Part shown: positions 1 to 8,355 of the stretch, one piece after another
Layout: each line of letters begins with the position of its first letter
Numbering within the stretch: the stretch's first letter is position 1
Assembly (NCBI GenBank): GCA_036272195.1
Contig: DATAZE010000060.1
Span: forward strand, 31,446-95,445
DNA: 64,000 nt
Source of the DNA: DASXHY01 sp036272195
Lineage (GTDB): Bacteria; Verrucomicrobiota; Verrucomicrobiia; Limisphaerales; DASXHY01
Direction of reading: 5' to 3'
Made by a program: the position numbers and the translations under genes
The notes under the pieces: generated by a model
Told to the model about the DNA's origin: nothing
Databases searched by the model: none
The model's input: only the letters and a program-made list of their open reading frames with translations

Positions 1-2
1 AG

Positions 3-1442
3 GCGGCACGGCTCTTTCAAGGCATTCCGAACTTTGTTTATGATTCCGCAACTCACCGGTTGGGATTCAATGGTGATATTTCGCTTAGCGACGCGATGAA
101 CGCCATTGATGCTCTAAAAGGAACCGTGACCGTGATTGTAATGGGGGCGAATGGAGCGCCGGTCATTGACACGGCCACCGGCAAAATTGAGACGACGACC
201 TACACTTTTCTGACGAAACCCGCGAACAATCCCAACTACGACCCAATCGGAGCGCTTGAAACGGGCAGCGTCGGCGCCCCGCCGGATGCCCGGCCGGGTT
301 CCGGTTACACCGTGGGCGGCCCGGGAACATTCGCGGTCACAGCGGGAAGTGTGGATTTGGGAAATAGCAGTGGGATTGTCAGTTTCGGTGGCGCCGCCGT
401 CAGCCTCACCTCCGTCGGAGATATCACGATGCTCACTTCCCGCATCGCGTCTTTTGGCGGGGGCGATGTGACAGTCAACAGTGTGGCGGGTTCGATCGAT
501 CTCGGTTCTCAAAATCTTTTTATTGGCAATTCCGGCAACGCATACGGCGTTTACACTTCGGGCCATAGTGACGTCACGGTGACTGCCCACGGTGATGTGG
601 ACATCAATGGCTCGCGCATAGCCGCCTATGATGGAGGAAACGTTACGGTGGAGTCATCTTTCGGCAATGTGAATGTCGGCAGCGGTGGGAATAATTATGT
701 GACCGTGCCGCTGGCTGGCCGGCCTGCGGGGCAGATTTACGGGAGCGGCATTGTGGCCGTCAGCCTTCCCGGTTCTGAACGCTTGCCAGGCGATCCGAAT
801 AAACCAGGAAATATCACCGTGAGCACCCCGCGAGGCAATATTGTGGCGAGCCAGGCCGGCATTCTGCAATTGGCGCTGGATGGAAATGTGGCCGGCGGAC
901 CCACGGTGACTTTGACGGCCGGCACGGCGGCGGTCAAAGATGACAAAGGGAACATCATCACGCCGGCCATTCCGGGCAATATTGACATGGGAGCTTCGGG
1001 TTTGATTGGCGGCGCAGTGGATGTCACGGCCCAAGGGAATATTACCGGTTTGTTCATTTCGCGCCAAAGCTCAATCATCAATGCCGCGCAGAATTTCAGT
1101 GGAACACTTCTCTCAGCCGGCTCGGCGGACGTTTCGGCCGGCGGCACGGTGGCGGGTGTCATCATCGGTGTCGGTGGCGCCAATGTATCGGGTACGGTGA
1201 CTGCCGATGTGTTGGGCCAGAACGTTTCCGTCAACGGCGGCACTGCTCAATCGACGCTAGGAACGACCGCCACCGCCACGGCTGCCAGTCAATCCGCCGC
1301 GAACCAGGCCACCAGCGATGCCGCCAAGGAAGTCGCCAGTGATAATTCGGACGATGATGATAAGAAGAAAAAAGGCAAAGGCGGGCCGGCGCTGGCTCGG
1401 CGCACGGGCCGGGTGACGGTCATTCTGCCGAAAGCTATTTAA
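3..1442 (+). CDS. Filamentous-haemagglutinin-like secreted protein, C-terminal part (5' truncated by window)
   Basis: The frame is open from the first bases of the window, so only the last ~480 residues of a larger gene are present; the TTG at 60 is just an internal codon. The sequence is a Gly/Asn/Val-rich, repetitive beta-helix type (runs such as GDVTVNSVAGSIDLGS and GNITVSTPRGNIVAS), typical of filamentous haemagglutinin adhesins secreted by two-partner secretion. The C-terminus has an Ala/Ser/Thr-rich stretch, then an acidic-basic run (DNSDDDDKKKKGKGG) and a tail ending RRTGRVTVILPKAI, an arrangement I associate with haemagglutinin-type proteins carrying DUF3739. No TpsB transporter lies in this window, but one could sit upstream. 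The family assignment is by composition and tail and is moderately sure; the substrate or adhesion partner is unknown. Confidence 0.65.
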   Translation, partial: AARLFQGIPNFVYDSATHRLGFNGDISLSDAMNAIDALKGTVTVIVMGANGAPVIDTATGKIETTTYTFLTKPANNPNYDPIGALETGSVGAPPDARPGSGYTVGGPGTFAVTAGSVDLGNSSGIVSFGGAAVSLTSVGDITMLTSRIASFGGGDVTVNSVAGSIDLGSQNLFIGNSGNAYGVYTSGHSDVTVTAHGDVDINGSRIAAYDGGNVTVESSFGNVNVGSGGNNYVTVPLAGRPAGQIYGSGIVAVSLPGSERLPGDPNKPGNITVSTPRGNIVASQAGILQLALDGNVAGGPTVTLTAGTAAVKDDKGNIITPAIPGNIDMGASGLIGGAVDVTAQGNITGLFISRQSSIINAAQNFSGTLLSAGSADVSAGGTVAGVIIGVGGANVSGTVTADVLGQNVSVNGGTAQSTLGTTATATAASQSAANQATSDAAKEVASDNSDDDDKKKKGKGGPALARRTGRVTVILPKAI

Positions 1443-1465
1443 GGCAGACTATTCGGAAGGCTTTT

Positions 1466-1483
1466 AACGCAAAGACGCAAAGG
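1466..1483 (+). repeat. Interspersed AACGCAAAGRCGCAAAG repeat, copy 1
   Basis: The motif AACGCAAAGACGCAAAGG lies in the spacer after the haemagglutinin-like gene. A near-identical motif recurs at 39029-39045 in another spacer. Repeats of this kind are scattered through intergenic regions of many Verrucomicrobia and Planctomycetes. The rest of the 1443-1709 spacer shows only a terminator for the gene on the other strand. Confidence 0.5.
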
Positions 1484-1635
1484 TGCGGAAGCTCAAAGGA
1501 CTTTGAATTGTCGGAGGCGGTTGCCTGTAAGCTATGTCTTCTCACCGTGCCGGGCGCGCGCGGAGCTGCGCGCCTCACCAACCTTGACCAGTGCGATACA
1601 GCTTCGGGCCGTTGCGACTGTTATTCGATTCTCCC

Positions 1636-1673
1636 AAAAACAAATTGGCCGGCCCGTTTACGGGCCGGCCAAT
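1636..1673 (-). terminator. Intrinsic terminator for the gene at 1710-2549
   Basis: A perfect 13-bp stem (1644-1656 pairs with 1661-1673) closes on a 4-base loop. Read on the minus strand it is followed by TTG and five T residues (1636-1640). It lies about 37 bp after the minus-strand stop codon. Confidence 0.85.
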
Positions 1674-1709
1674 GTTCAGGACAATCTAACGATTGTCGAC
1701 TTCCGCTGG

Positions 1710-2549
1710 CTACTGCACGCTCACGCGGTAGAACCGATTGGTGTCGGTCGTCGTATCCGGAATGGACTGAACCGAGCCGTTGCCGGAAACAGTGGTGGGC
1801 GAAGTCGCCCACAGGCTGGTAGCGGCTTTCAGGCCGGTCGCATTGGTGTAACTGAGCTTGTAAGTGAAAGAGCCGTTCGTGGTCGTGAAAGAAATAGTCG
1901 AGAGGTTGCCGGCTCGCGTGATGGAGGTAATCTGAGGCGGCGGCGGGGTGGTGACTACCGAATTGGTGTGGAAGGTCAGCACGCCGTTCGCGGCGAGGTT
2001 GAAAGTGCCCAACAAAATCGGGGCTGAGGTATCGGCCTGAACTCGCCAAAATTTGAAAGAAGTCGTCCCGACGATATTTGGATTTTCCCATTCATTTGCA
2101 TATTGTACGTCGAGTGTGGGATTGATGGTTTGCCGATTCCAACTATTATCTTCGGTCGGAGCAATGGTTATATGCTGGCCTGCTCCGGCGGTTGTGAAAG
2201 TGGTATACAGGGCTTTGTCGTCGGTGTTGATCTGGGACGCCGCTCCGGCCCCCAACGGAAGCGGTGTAATGTTAAAAGTCGTGTAACACAAACGATTGGC
2301 GCCGTTAACGAGCGTATTGCCGACCACGCCCCAATTTACGGTGGTTAGCATGAAGGTTGAAGTCACCGACGCGAGGTTCCAGTTTGCGCCGTCCGTGATC
2401 ACGGTGGGGGCGCCGAGATCGTAAATAACATCGTTGCCGACACCATCAGAGAAGCCGATCAAAAGGTCGCCGGTATATCCCGCGGCGTGGGCCGAAGTCA
2501 CAAATCCGACAACTCCCGCCAGCAATGCCAGTTTATTTATTTTTGTCAT
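1710..2549 (-). CDS. Secreted protein, paralogue of the PEP-CTERM protein at 6064-6750 but with an RFYRV tail
   Basis: This is a 279-residue protein of unknown function. The start at 2549 is chosen because MTKINKLALLAGVVGFVTSAHA is a clean signal peptide; a longer frame to 2600 would put 17 unlikely residues before it. The mature N-terminal ~190 residues match the protein at 6064-6750 closely (DLLIGFSDGVGNDVIYDLG against DLIIGFSSTTGNDLLYDLG; LTTVNWGVVGNTLVNGANR against LSTVNWGVIGNTSVNGGNR). The C-termini differ. This one lacks PEP-CTERM and ends in a ~75-residue module (FTYKLSYTNATGL, then a W, then DTNRFYRVSVQ) like the tails of three other large secreted proteins in the window. It is exported and probably cell-surface associated. 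An intrinsic terminator follows. Confidence 0.8.
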   Translation of the reverse strand: MTKINKLALLAGVVGFVTSAHAAGYTGDLLIGFSDGVGNDVIYDLGAPTVITDGANWNLASVTSTFMLTTVNWGVVGNTLVNGANRLCYTTFNITPLPLGAGAASQINTDDKALYTTFTTAGAGQHITIAPTEDNSWNRQTINPTLDVQYANEWENPNIVGTTSFKFWRVQADTSAPILLGTFNLAANGVLTFHTNSVVTTPPPPQITSITRAGNLSTISFTTTNGSFTYKLSYTNATGLKAATSLWATSPTTVSGNGSVQSIPDTTTDTNRFYRVSVQ

Positions 2550-2862
2550 AAATTCTATTTCGATTCTCAACAATTCATTTTTTGGGACGAATGGTTCCAC
2601 AAACCGTAAGGAGAAAAACTAAGCGCTTCCGGCTGCCTCCAACAACCTCTGTCAGGACATGGAAATGCTGTTTTAGGACATTGGCGTAATCGGCTGGTAA
2701 TTAATTATTTGTGCTGCTTTGTTACGAAAAATCATTAGCGCTTCGACGATTGGGCGTTATTTGTAACGCGGCCTCCAGTTCTCGAAATACGTTTGTCACC
2801 GGCGTCACACGGTTTTGACACAATGAGTGGAGAGCATCGCTGTCAATTAGACAAATTAGAGA
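2550..2862. other. Divergent intergenic region
   Basis: This 313-bp AT-rich spacer separates two divergently transcribed secreted-protein genes and must hold both promoters. No convincing -35/-10 pair was assigned. It contains TTGTTACG at 2719-2726 and a short palindrome GCGTTATTTGTAACGC at 2754-2769, which resemble the TGTTACAA-type boxes found elsewhere in the window. Nothing else was recognised. Confidence 0.5.
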
Positions 2863-3825
2863 ATGCTGATTATGGAAAGAACGAGTTTTCTGACGGTGGC
2901 CGTGTTTTTGACCCTGTTTTCATTGCGTGCCACGCCGGTGCGGGCGGGAACTGAATTTACCCTTGAAACTGCTCGAGAAGCGGCGGAGAAGGGAAATCCC
3001 GGGGCGCTTTATTTTCTGGCGCGATCTTACTCTAAAGGAGAGGGCGTAAAGCAGAACTCTGCACAAGCAGTTGACTACATGCGTCAGGCCGCGGAAAAGG
3101 GAAACGCGGCGGCGCAACAGGATTTTGGAGCAATGTATTTCAACGGAGAAGGGGTGGAGCAAGATGATGGGAAAGCTGTGCAATGGTTCCGCAAGGCCGC
3201 TGAAAGGAGAGATCCCCTGGGAGAATTTAATCTCGGATTTATGTACGCCAACGGCCGCGGAATCCAAAAGGATCTTCCCCAAGCGATCATCTGGTATCAA
3301 AAAGCAGCCGCGCAAAAAGAACCCAATGCCATGATGGCCCTGGGTTACCTTTATATGGACGGGACGGACGGAACGAAGCTGGATTGGAAAGAGGCAACCA
3401 AATGGTACCAAATGGCCGCCGAAGTGGGTCGCGGAGAGGCCGCAAATTTTCTTGGTTTCATTTACGAGAATGGTGGATTGGGCGTGGACCAGAATCTTGC
3501 CAACTCGGTCAAATACTACCGGCAGGCTGCGGAAAGTGATGATACCAAAGGCCAGATGAATCTGGGCCGGTTGTATGATGACGGAAAGGGCGTGGCGCAA
3601 AACTCCATCGAAGCCTATAAATGGTTTTTGCTGTCATCGGAAAACGGAAATCACCTCGCCAACCGTTATATGGTTGAATTGGATGGATCGGATCCCGTGC
3701 TGGGGCAAGCGACCGCCACGACGCTTTCAGCCAACAAACTCAGTCCCGAGCAGATTGCCGAAGCCCGTCAACGCGCAAAAGCGTGGCGAGAAGCACACAA
3801 GACGAAGGAAAAGCAAAAGGAATAG
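2863..3825 (+). CDS. Secreted Sel1-like repeat (SLR) protein
   Basis: This is a 320-residue protein with an N-terminal signal peptide (hydrophobic FLTVAVFLTLFSL, then ATPVRAG) and about six Sel1-type TPR-like repeats of ~36 residues between residues ~33 and 275. Repeat signatures include LARSYSKGEGVKQNSAQAV, FGAMYFNGEGVEQDDGKAV, LGFMYANGRGIQKDLPQAI and LGRLYDDGKGVAQNSIEA. A basic/polar tail ending KTKEKQKE follows. SLR proteins are alpha-helical solenoid scaffolds for protein-protein contacts, often in the periplasm or outer membrane; no enzymatic role is expected. ATG codons at 2863 and 2872 are both possible starts. Base composition is noticeably more AT-rich than the glycosidase genes to the right. 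The gene stands alone and its partner is unknown. Confidence 0.88.
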   Translation: MLIMERTSFLTVAVFLTLFSLRATPVRAGTEFTLETAREAAEKGNPGALYFLARSYSKGEGVKQNSAQAVDYMRQAAEKGNAAAQQDFGAMYFNGEGVEQDDGKAVQWFRKAAERRDPLGEFNLGFMYANGRGIQKDLPQAIIWYQKAAAQKEPNAMMALGYLYMDGTDGTKLDWKEATKWYQMAAEVGRGEAANFLGFIYENGGLGVDQNLANSVKYYRQAAESDDTKGQMNLGRLYDDGKGVAQNSIEAYKWFLLSSENGNHLANRYMVELDGSDPVLGQATATTLSANKLSPEQIAEARQRAKAWREAHKTKEKQKE

Positions 3826-3873
3826 AAGCGCGGGTCTCGATGCTGCCTGGCCAGATCCGCGGGCTACCCGTTT

Positions 3874-3938
3874 GTAGTTCCGCATTTATGCGGCCGGATG
3901 AAAGAATCCGACTGTCAGCCGCGCGAACGCGGAACTAT
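3874..3938. repeat. Palindromic interspersed repeat (GTAGTTCCGC type)
   Basis: The spacer between two convergent genes holds an imperfect inverted repeat: GTAGTTCCGC at 3874-3883 faces GCGGAACTAT at 3929-3938, with internal GC-rich complementarity. Sequences of this pattern occur as dispersed, REP-like elements in verrucomicrobial genomes. It may also help terminate transcription of the convergent genes. Confidence 0.5.
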
Positions 3939-3942
3939 GAGC

Positions 3943-4731
3943 CTACGGTTTGGCCGTTGGCGCGGGCGGCGAGAGCGCTGCGGATTGTGATTCGAATTGC
4001 AGCGTTTGATAGGCAGAGGTTCCGAGCATGGCCTCCAATTCAGCATTGACGGCGGGTTGGGCCATCTGCCACCGCTCGCGGTACGCGGGGTCATTCGGGT
4101 CCTGGTTGGGACCGCCTACTTGATCGACAAAGCTCTGGCGCAATTCTGCGATTTCATGGAGTTGGTTCGCGTTCAATTTTAATCCGGCCGATTCCAAATC
4201 CGCGAAGGCGATGGGCAGGGCAACCGGCATGGCTTGGGGCCTTTTGCGCACCGAACGGGGTTGCGTAGGAGTATCGATTGCCACCTGGCTGGTATTGAGT
4301 TTCGTTCCCAGCAGGGAAGCGATCAACGCAGTTTCTTCGCCGTTCAGTTCCTGCAATTCGGCATCCAGTCCGCTCGAATGATGGTTTTGATTTTGTTTCA
4401 ATTGCTGGCGGCGCGGGGCGAAAATGGCGGCGTCCACATCCGCCGTAATAATGTCGCGAATGGTTTGCCCGGGGCATTCGATGCCGCGTAGATTTGCAAT
4501 GTAAGCGCGGTAATCATCGGACTCGAGCTCGTTCCAATGAAATGACTGCGACTTGACTGCCGGAACCGTTTGAGGCTGCGACCGTGACGCTGGTTCTTCC
4601 GGCTTAATTTCCTCCGTCGCCGGCATCGCTGTGGCGTGGGAAATAGATTTTGATCTGCCGGCCAGGAGAGCAATCACCACGCCGATCGAAACGAAATTGA
4701 TCAAAATTGAAATTCCAAAGGCTGTCTTCAT
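3943..4731 (-). CDS. Membrane-anchored protein of unknown function
   Basis: This is a 262-residue protein with one N-terminal membrane segment (FGISILINFVSIGVVIALLAG, residues ~5-25) and then a Pro/Glu-rich linker, so the bulk should lie in the periplasm. The distinctive part is residues ~65-110: an aromatic FHWNELESDDYRAYIANLR run followed by GIECPGQTIRDIITADVDA. I recall this W-x-x-[LI]-x-S-x-DY / NLR-x-x-x-CP-x-x-T-x-x-DII pattern from many uncharacterised Pedosphaera-type proteins, but know no function for it. The C-terminal half is helical and Gln/Glu-rich (LQELNGEETALIASLLGT; LHEIAELRQSFVDQVGG). The single Cys in CPGQT is a candidate key residue. No partner gene is adjacent: the neighbour downstream is convergent and the upstream gene has its own terminator. 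Confidence 0.7.
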   Translation of the reverse strand: MKTAFGISILINFVSIGVVIALLAGRSKSISHATAMPATEEIKPEEPASRSQPQTVPAVKSQSFHWNELESDDYRAYIANLRGIECPGQTIRDIITADVDAAIFAPRRQQLKQNQNHHSSGLDAELQELNGEETALIASLLGTKLNTSQVAIDTPTQPRSVRKRPQAMPVALPIAFADLESAGLKLNANQLHEIAELRQSFVDQVGGPNQDPNDPAYRERWQMAQPAVNAELEAMLGTSAYQTLQFESQSAALSPPAPTAKP

Positions 4732-4798
4732 TGCGAATCTTTAGCGGGTGAAAGTTTTAAAAACCATTGGCACAATTTTCTATTTTGACAAGTAAATC

Positions 4799-4831
4799 AA
4801 AAGGCCGGCGCGGACCAAAATCCGCGCCGGC
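4799..4831 (-). terminator. Intrinsic terminator for the PstS-like gene
   Basis: An 11-bp perfect stem (4804-4814 with 4821-4831) and a 6-base loop, followed on the minus strand by CTTTT (4799-4803). It lies about 20 bp beyond the stop codon at 4852-4854. Confidence 0.85.
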
Positions 4832-4851
4832 GTGAAACCAACTAAACTATT

Positions 4852-6003
4852 TTACTTATGGGCCACGCCGCCGTTAGGGCCGGAGCGCGTGCAGTCCATG
4901 TCGTTGACCGGGATCAAGCTGGCGCTGGTATGACCGGCTGCGGTCGGGACACCAGTTTTCAATCCAGCATAAGCGGCTTGAGCCTGGGCTCCGGCGCCAC
5001 TGCGCTGGAAGATGAATTCATATCCCCAGAACGTGTAGTTGCCTTCGATGATGCCGTTGCGGGAGAACGAAACGCCATTGTAGGTGCATTCCTTTCCGCC
5101 GGCCGTGATGGCCGTGTTGGCATCGCCGCGGCTGAGGTAGGCGATAACCGAGTAACCGGTTGTGCCATCACCCAGAGCCTGGCTGTCATCTTTGCCAGAG
5201 GTGCTGACGCCCAGCGTGTTGGCCAACGTGCCGCCGCTCGGCCAGCCGATGTCGCCGAAGAACACGCCCGCCGCGCCATTGATGTCGGTGTCCGACTTCA
5301 AGTTGCCGCTGGCTGTGTCGATTTCGATCTGGCTGGGCGGGGTCAGAATACCGAATCCAGTGTCGCCGTAGGCATTCACGCGAGTGCCGGACGAGAAGTC
5401 ACGACCGGACACATAGACGTAATCATTTTTATCCGCCGGGTTGCCGGAAAACACTGAGCGCGGAGCAAAGCCGGCCAATGCTTGTTTGATTTGAGAGGAG
5501 CTCACGTTGGTTCCCTGCCAGAGACCGTTGTTGCGGACCCAGGCGAAGGTAATGACACCAACCTGCGCGTTAGTGTTCACAACCGGAGTCTTCGTGCGGG
5601 AGAACGATTGAGCATTGTCCGCCATGCCGAGGTCAACCGTGGCGGTTTCGGTCGCAGCCGGTTCGGCGGAGCCGTTTTCGCTGGCGTTGAGCGCTGAGTC
5701 AGCGATGAAGCTGCTCGATTGAGCAAGGGCCACGTCTTTGATGCCGGCTTCGGAACCGCTCCAATGACATTTAACGGTCAAAGGATTGCCGCTCAGGTCA
5801 TTGCCAACGAAGCCCATATAGTTGTCGCCTTCGTAGCCGGTGAATGTCGGCGCCGACTGGAAAACGATTCCCGCTGTATTCAGGGCCAATTGGACGGTGC
5901 CGCGAGCGGCCGTCGAACCGGTGAGGTACACGGTTCCCGCCTGGGAAGCGCCGGCGACGCTCAGTCCGAGCACTGTCGCGAGGATTGTTCTATTGATTTT
6001 CAT
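4852..6003 (-). CDS. Secreted PstS-like substrate-binding protein (divergent)
   Basis: This is a 383-residue protein. The start at 6003 gives a clear signal peptide (MKINRTILATVLGLSVAGAS, then QA). Segments match the landmarks of PstS-type type II periplasmic binding proteins in order: GSTAARGTVQ near the mature N-terminus, CHWSGSEAGIKDVA, VGVITFAWVRN, NVSSSQIKQALAG, YVSGRDFSSGTRVNAYG and a late YSVIAYLSRGDA. In true PstS these segments line the phosphate-binding cleft. No pstC, pstA or pstB genes are next to it, and it sits beside a PEP-CTERM protein and that protein's paralogue, so it may be a stand-alone surface or periplasmic binder rather than part of a transporter. The substrate is not determined; phosphate is only an inference. 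An intrinsic terminator follows. Confidence 0.72.
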   Translation of the reverse strand: MKINRTILATVLGLSVAGASQAGTVYLTGSTAARGTVQLALNTAGIVFQSAPTFTGYEGDNYMGFVGNDLSGNPLTVKCHWSGSEAGIKDVALAQSSSFIADSALNASENGSAEPAATETATVDLGMADNAQSFSRTKTPVVNTNAQVGVITFAWVRNNGLWQGTNVSSSQIKQALAGFAPRSVFSGNPADKNDYVYVSGRDFSSGTRVNAYGDTGFGILTPPSQIEIDTASGNLKSDTDINGAAGVFFGDIGWPSGGTLANTLGVSTSGKDDSQALGDGTTGYSVIAYLSRGDANTAITAGGKECTYNGVSFSRNGIIEGNYTFWGYEFIFQRSGAGAQAQAAYAGLKTGVPTAAGHTSASLIPVNDMDCTRSGPNGGVAHK

Positions 6004-6063
6004 TTTTGTTTTTCGATTTGTTTGTTTCTGTCTGGTTGAACTAAGCAAGGCTGGCCTAATGAA

Positions 6064-6750
6064 TTAAGCCTGTTTGCGACGGAACTGATTGCGCAGGCAA
6101 ACGGCCAACAGGCCGGCGCCGGCGAACAAGCCGTACGTGGAGGGTTCCGGAACGGCTGCCGTGCCGAAGGTAACGATGCCGGAAGAGTCCAGGGTGAAGA
6201 ACTGGTCTTGCACGGGATCGGTGCTGTTCGCTTTGGCACTGTAGAAGTTGATGGCTCCGGTACCGCCGCGGTTCGGGTTTTCGTAGGCCGTAACGTAATC
6301 GCTATCGGTCGTCGGGTTGATGGTCTGGTGGTTCCAGCTGTTATCGTCCGTTGCGGAAACCTGAGCGAACTGTCCGGCGCCGGCAGTAGTGAAGTTATTG
6401 TTATACAGTGAGAGCGTGGCGGTGTTGATGCCTGAGCCTGTGCCGGCACCCACGGTCGCGGGCGTGCCGTTGAACGTGGTGTAGATGGTGCGATTGCCAC
6501 CGTTGACGGACGTATTGCCGATCACGCCCCAGTTCACGGTGCTCAGATTGTAGCTACCGAGGAGGGACGAGAGGTCCCACGTTTTGCCAGGGGTGAGTGA
6601 ACCGAACGATCCGAGATCATAGAGCAGGTCGTTGCCTGTGGTTGAGCTGAATCCGATGATCAGGTCGTTGTTATAAGCTGCGGCGTGCGAGGTCGCAGCA
6701 ACTCCGGCGATCGCGAGGGCGATCAATGTTGCTTTTGTTTGTTTTTTCAT
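6064..6750 (-). CDS. PEP-CTERM protein
   Basis: This is a 228-residue secreted protein. It has an N-terminal signal peptide (MKKQTKATLIALAIAGVAAT, then SHA) and a C-terminal PEP-CTERM sorting signal: VPEPSTYGLFAGAGLL, a short hydrophobic helix, then RNQFRRKQA. Such tails are normally processed by an exosortase and archaeosortase-like machinery that is usually linked to exopolysaccharide production; no exosortase gene is in the window. The mature domain (~180 residues) is shared with the protein at 1710-2549 and contains NDLIIGFSSTTGNDLLYDLG and TVNWGVIGNTSVNGGNR. The molecular function is unknown. It shares direction with the PstS-like gene (60-bp gap) and could be co-transcribed with it. Confidence 0.9.
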   Translation of the reverse strand: MKKQTKATLIALAIAGVAATSHAAAYNNDLIIGFSSTTGNDLLYDLGSFGSLTPGKTWDLSSLLGSYNLSTVNWGVIGNTSVNGGNRTIYTTFNGTPATVGAGTGSGINTATLSLYNNNFTTAGAGQFAQVSATDDNSWNHQTINPTTDSDYVTAYENPNRGGTGAINFYSAKANSTDPVQDQFFTLDSSGIVTFGTAAVPEPSTYGLFAGAGLLAVCLRNQFRRKQA

Positions 6751-7125
6751 ATCTTCCTATTAATGACTTCTGGATTGGTTTGGTTTTCCATGCTGTCCAC
6801 CCCACCACATCTTCTATGGTTTGGTGAGACGCACTCTATATGAAGTGGTTTGGGTCCACCTCCCGTCCTGAGACAAGCAACGTCAGTTTTAAGACCCCGA
6901 GAAATGGTTTATAAGTTGTTCAGGCATAGTGTATTGTGTTGGTCTAGACCGTTTCAACCGGGCTTTTGCCCGGCAAGTCGTCAAAACGTTACTTTGCTGC
7001 GGCCAGGAGTTTAGAGGAAAAGCCGAATCGGTGTGTGACGTTTAGGTCACAAGCACCAAACTAGGTTGACTGTTCATTGAGCAATCTCTAATAGGATTGA
7101 GATTTAGAGAATTTACATCTGACTG
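6751..7125. other. Divergent intergenic region with a palindrome
   Basis: This 375-bp spacer lies between the PEP-CTERM gene and the RCC1-repeat gene. A short palindrome, TGTGAC-N6-GTCACA, sits at 7034-7051, about 75 bp before the RCC1 gene. It is a possible regulator site. No RNA gene or ORF of substance was seen in the rest. Confidence 0.45.
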
Positions 7126-8352
7126 ATGAGAAAGCTGATTGGAATTGTTTTTGTGCTTCTTCTGGGAAGTTTTGCGACTCCCTCGCTCGTTGGTGCCAGC
7201 AATACCAATGTAGTTGCGTGGGGCGCGGGCAAAATTATCAAGCACTCGGATGGAAATGACTATGGGCAATCGATTGTACCCGCCTCGCTCACGAATGCGG
7301 TTTTGGTTGGCGGGGGATTCATTCATAGCCTGGCGTTAAGGGCGGACGGAACTCTTATGGGATGGGGGGATGATTCGGGAGGACAAACGGATTTTTTTCC
7401 GGCGGGGACAAATAACTATATGTCGATTGCGTGCGGGTATGCCCATAGTCTGGCGCTGAGGACCAATGGCGCTGTAACAGCGGCGGGAGTTGGTTTTTTT
7501 GGGCAGACGACCGTGCCGGGTGGTTTGAGCAACGTGGTGGCCATTGCGTGCGGGTGGTATCACAGCGTGGCTTTGAAATCGGACGGCACGGTGATCGCGT
7601 GGGGGGCAGGTTCGGATACCAATAAGTATTCGAACCCCGATTATAAACAGTCAGTCGTGCCCACCGGTCTTTCGAATGTGGTGGCCATTGCGGGCGGGGG
7701 TTATCACACGCTGGCTCTTAAAGCGGATGGAACTGTGGTTGGCTGGGGTGCGGGCGGCGGAACCAACACCGATATAGATTACCAACAAGATGTCGTCCCG
7801 GTGGGATTGACCAATGTGGTAGGCATAGCGGTTGGTGGATTTCATAGTGCGGCCCTCAAGGCGGACGGAACGCTCATCTCGTGGGGCTTGAATAATTATG
7901 GCCAGACTAATACTCCCGCGAGTTTGAGCAACGTCGTGGCGATAGCGGCGGGAGGGTATCACACGATGGCGCTCAAGTCAGACGGCACGGTGGTTGCCTG
8001 GGGCGCAGGCGGTGGATCCAATACCAATGTGGATTACAAACAGAATGTCGTTCCGGCGGGATTGACGAATGTGGTTCAGATTGCGGCGGGCGTGCTTCAT
8101 AGCCTGGCGGTCACCAGTAATATCGGGATTTCGATTCAAGCGCCGGCGGTTAATCTTTCTTTTCAAACTAATGTCTTCAGCTTGTCCGTTCCTTCCCGCA
8201 ACGGGCGGGTCTACCGGTTGGAGTATAGAGACTCGTTGCTGGACGGCGCCTGGATTGGTTTGCCGCTCCAGGCCGGAAATGGTCGGGTGTTGCGCCTGGT
8301 GGATCCGGCGGCGACAGCGCCCGGCAGGTTTTATCGTGTTCGCCAGTGGTGA
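7126..8352 (+). CDS. Secreted RCC1-repeat beta-propeller protein with RFYRV tail
   Basis: This is a 408-residue protein with a signal peptide (MRKLIGIVFVLLLGSF, then ATPSLVGAS). Seven blade signatures of the form H-S/T-x-A-L-K/R-x-D-G-T-x-x-x-W-G follow (HSLALRADGTLMGWG, HSVALKSDGTVIAWG, HTLALKADGTVVGWG, HSAALKADGTLISWG, HTMALKSDGTVVAWG, plus two degenerate ones), enough for one seven-bladed RCC1/BLIP-II-type propeller (residues ~25-330). Blades are separated by SNVVAIA/TNVVGIA segments. The last ~75 residues (RVYRLEYRDSLLDGAWIGL, later GRFYRVRQW) form the RFYRV module seen on other exported proteins here. Bacterial RCC1 propellers act as binding scaffolds; the ligand is unknown. DNA encoding the blades is repetitive, so the copy number may vary between strains. 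Confidence 0.9.
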   Translation: MRKLIGIVFVLLLGSFATPSLVGASNTNVVAWGAGKIIKHSDGNDYGQSIVPASLTNAVLVGGGFIHSLALRADGTLMGWGDDSGGQTDFFPAGTNNYMSIACGYAHSLALRTNGAVTAAGVGFFGQTTVPGGLSNVVAIACGWYHSVALKSDGTVIAWGAGSDTNKYSNPDYKQSVVPTGLSNVVAIAGGGYHTLALKADGTVVGWGAGGGTNTDIDYQQDVVPVGLTNVVGIAVGGFHSAALKADGTLISWGLNNYGQTNTPASLSNVVAIAAGGYHTMALKSDGTVVAWGAGGGSNTNVDYKQNVVPAGLTNVVQIAAGVLHSLAVTSNIGISIQAPAVNLSFQTNVFSLSVPSRNGRVYRLEYRDSLLDGAWIGLPLQAGNGRVLRLVDPAATAPGRFYRVRQW

Positions 8353-8355
8353 GGT

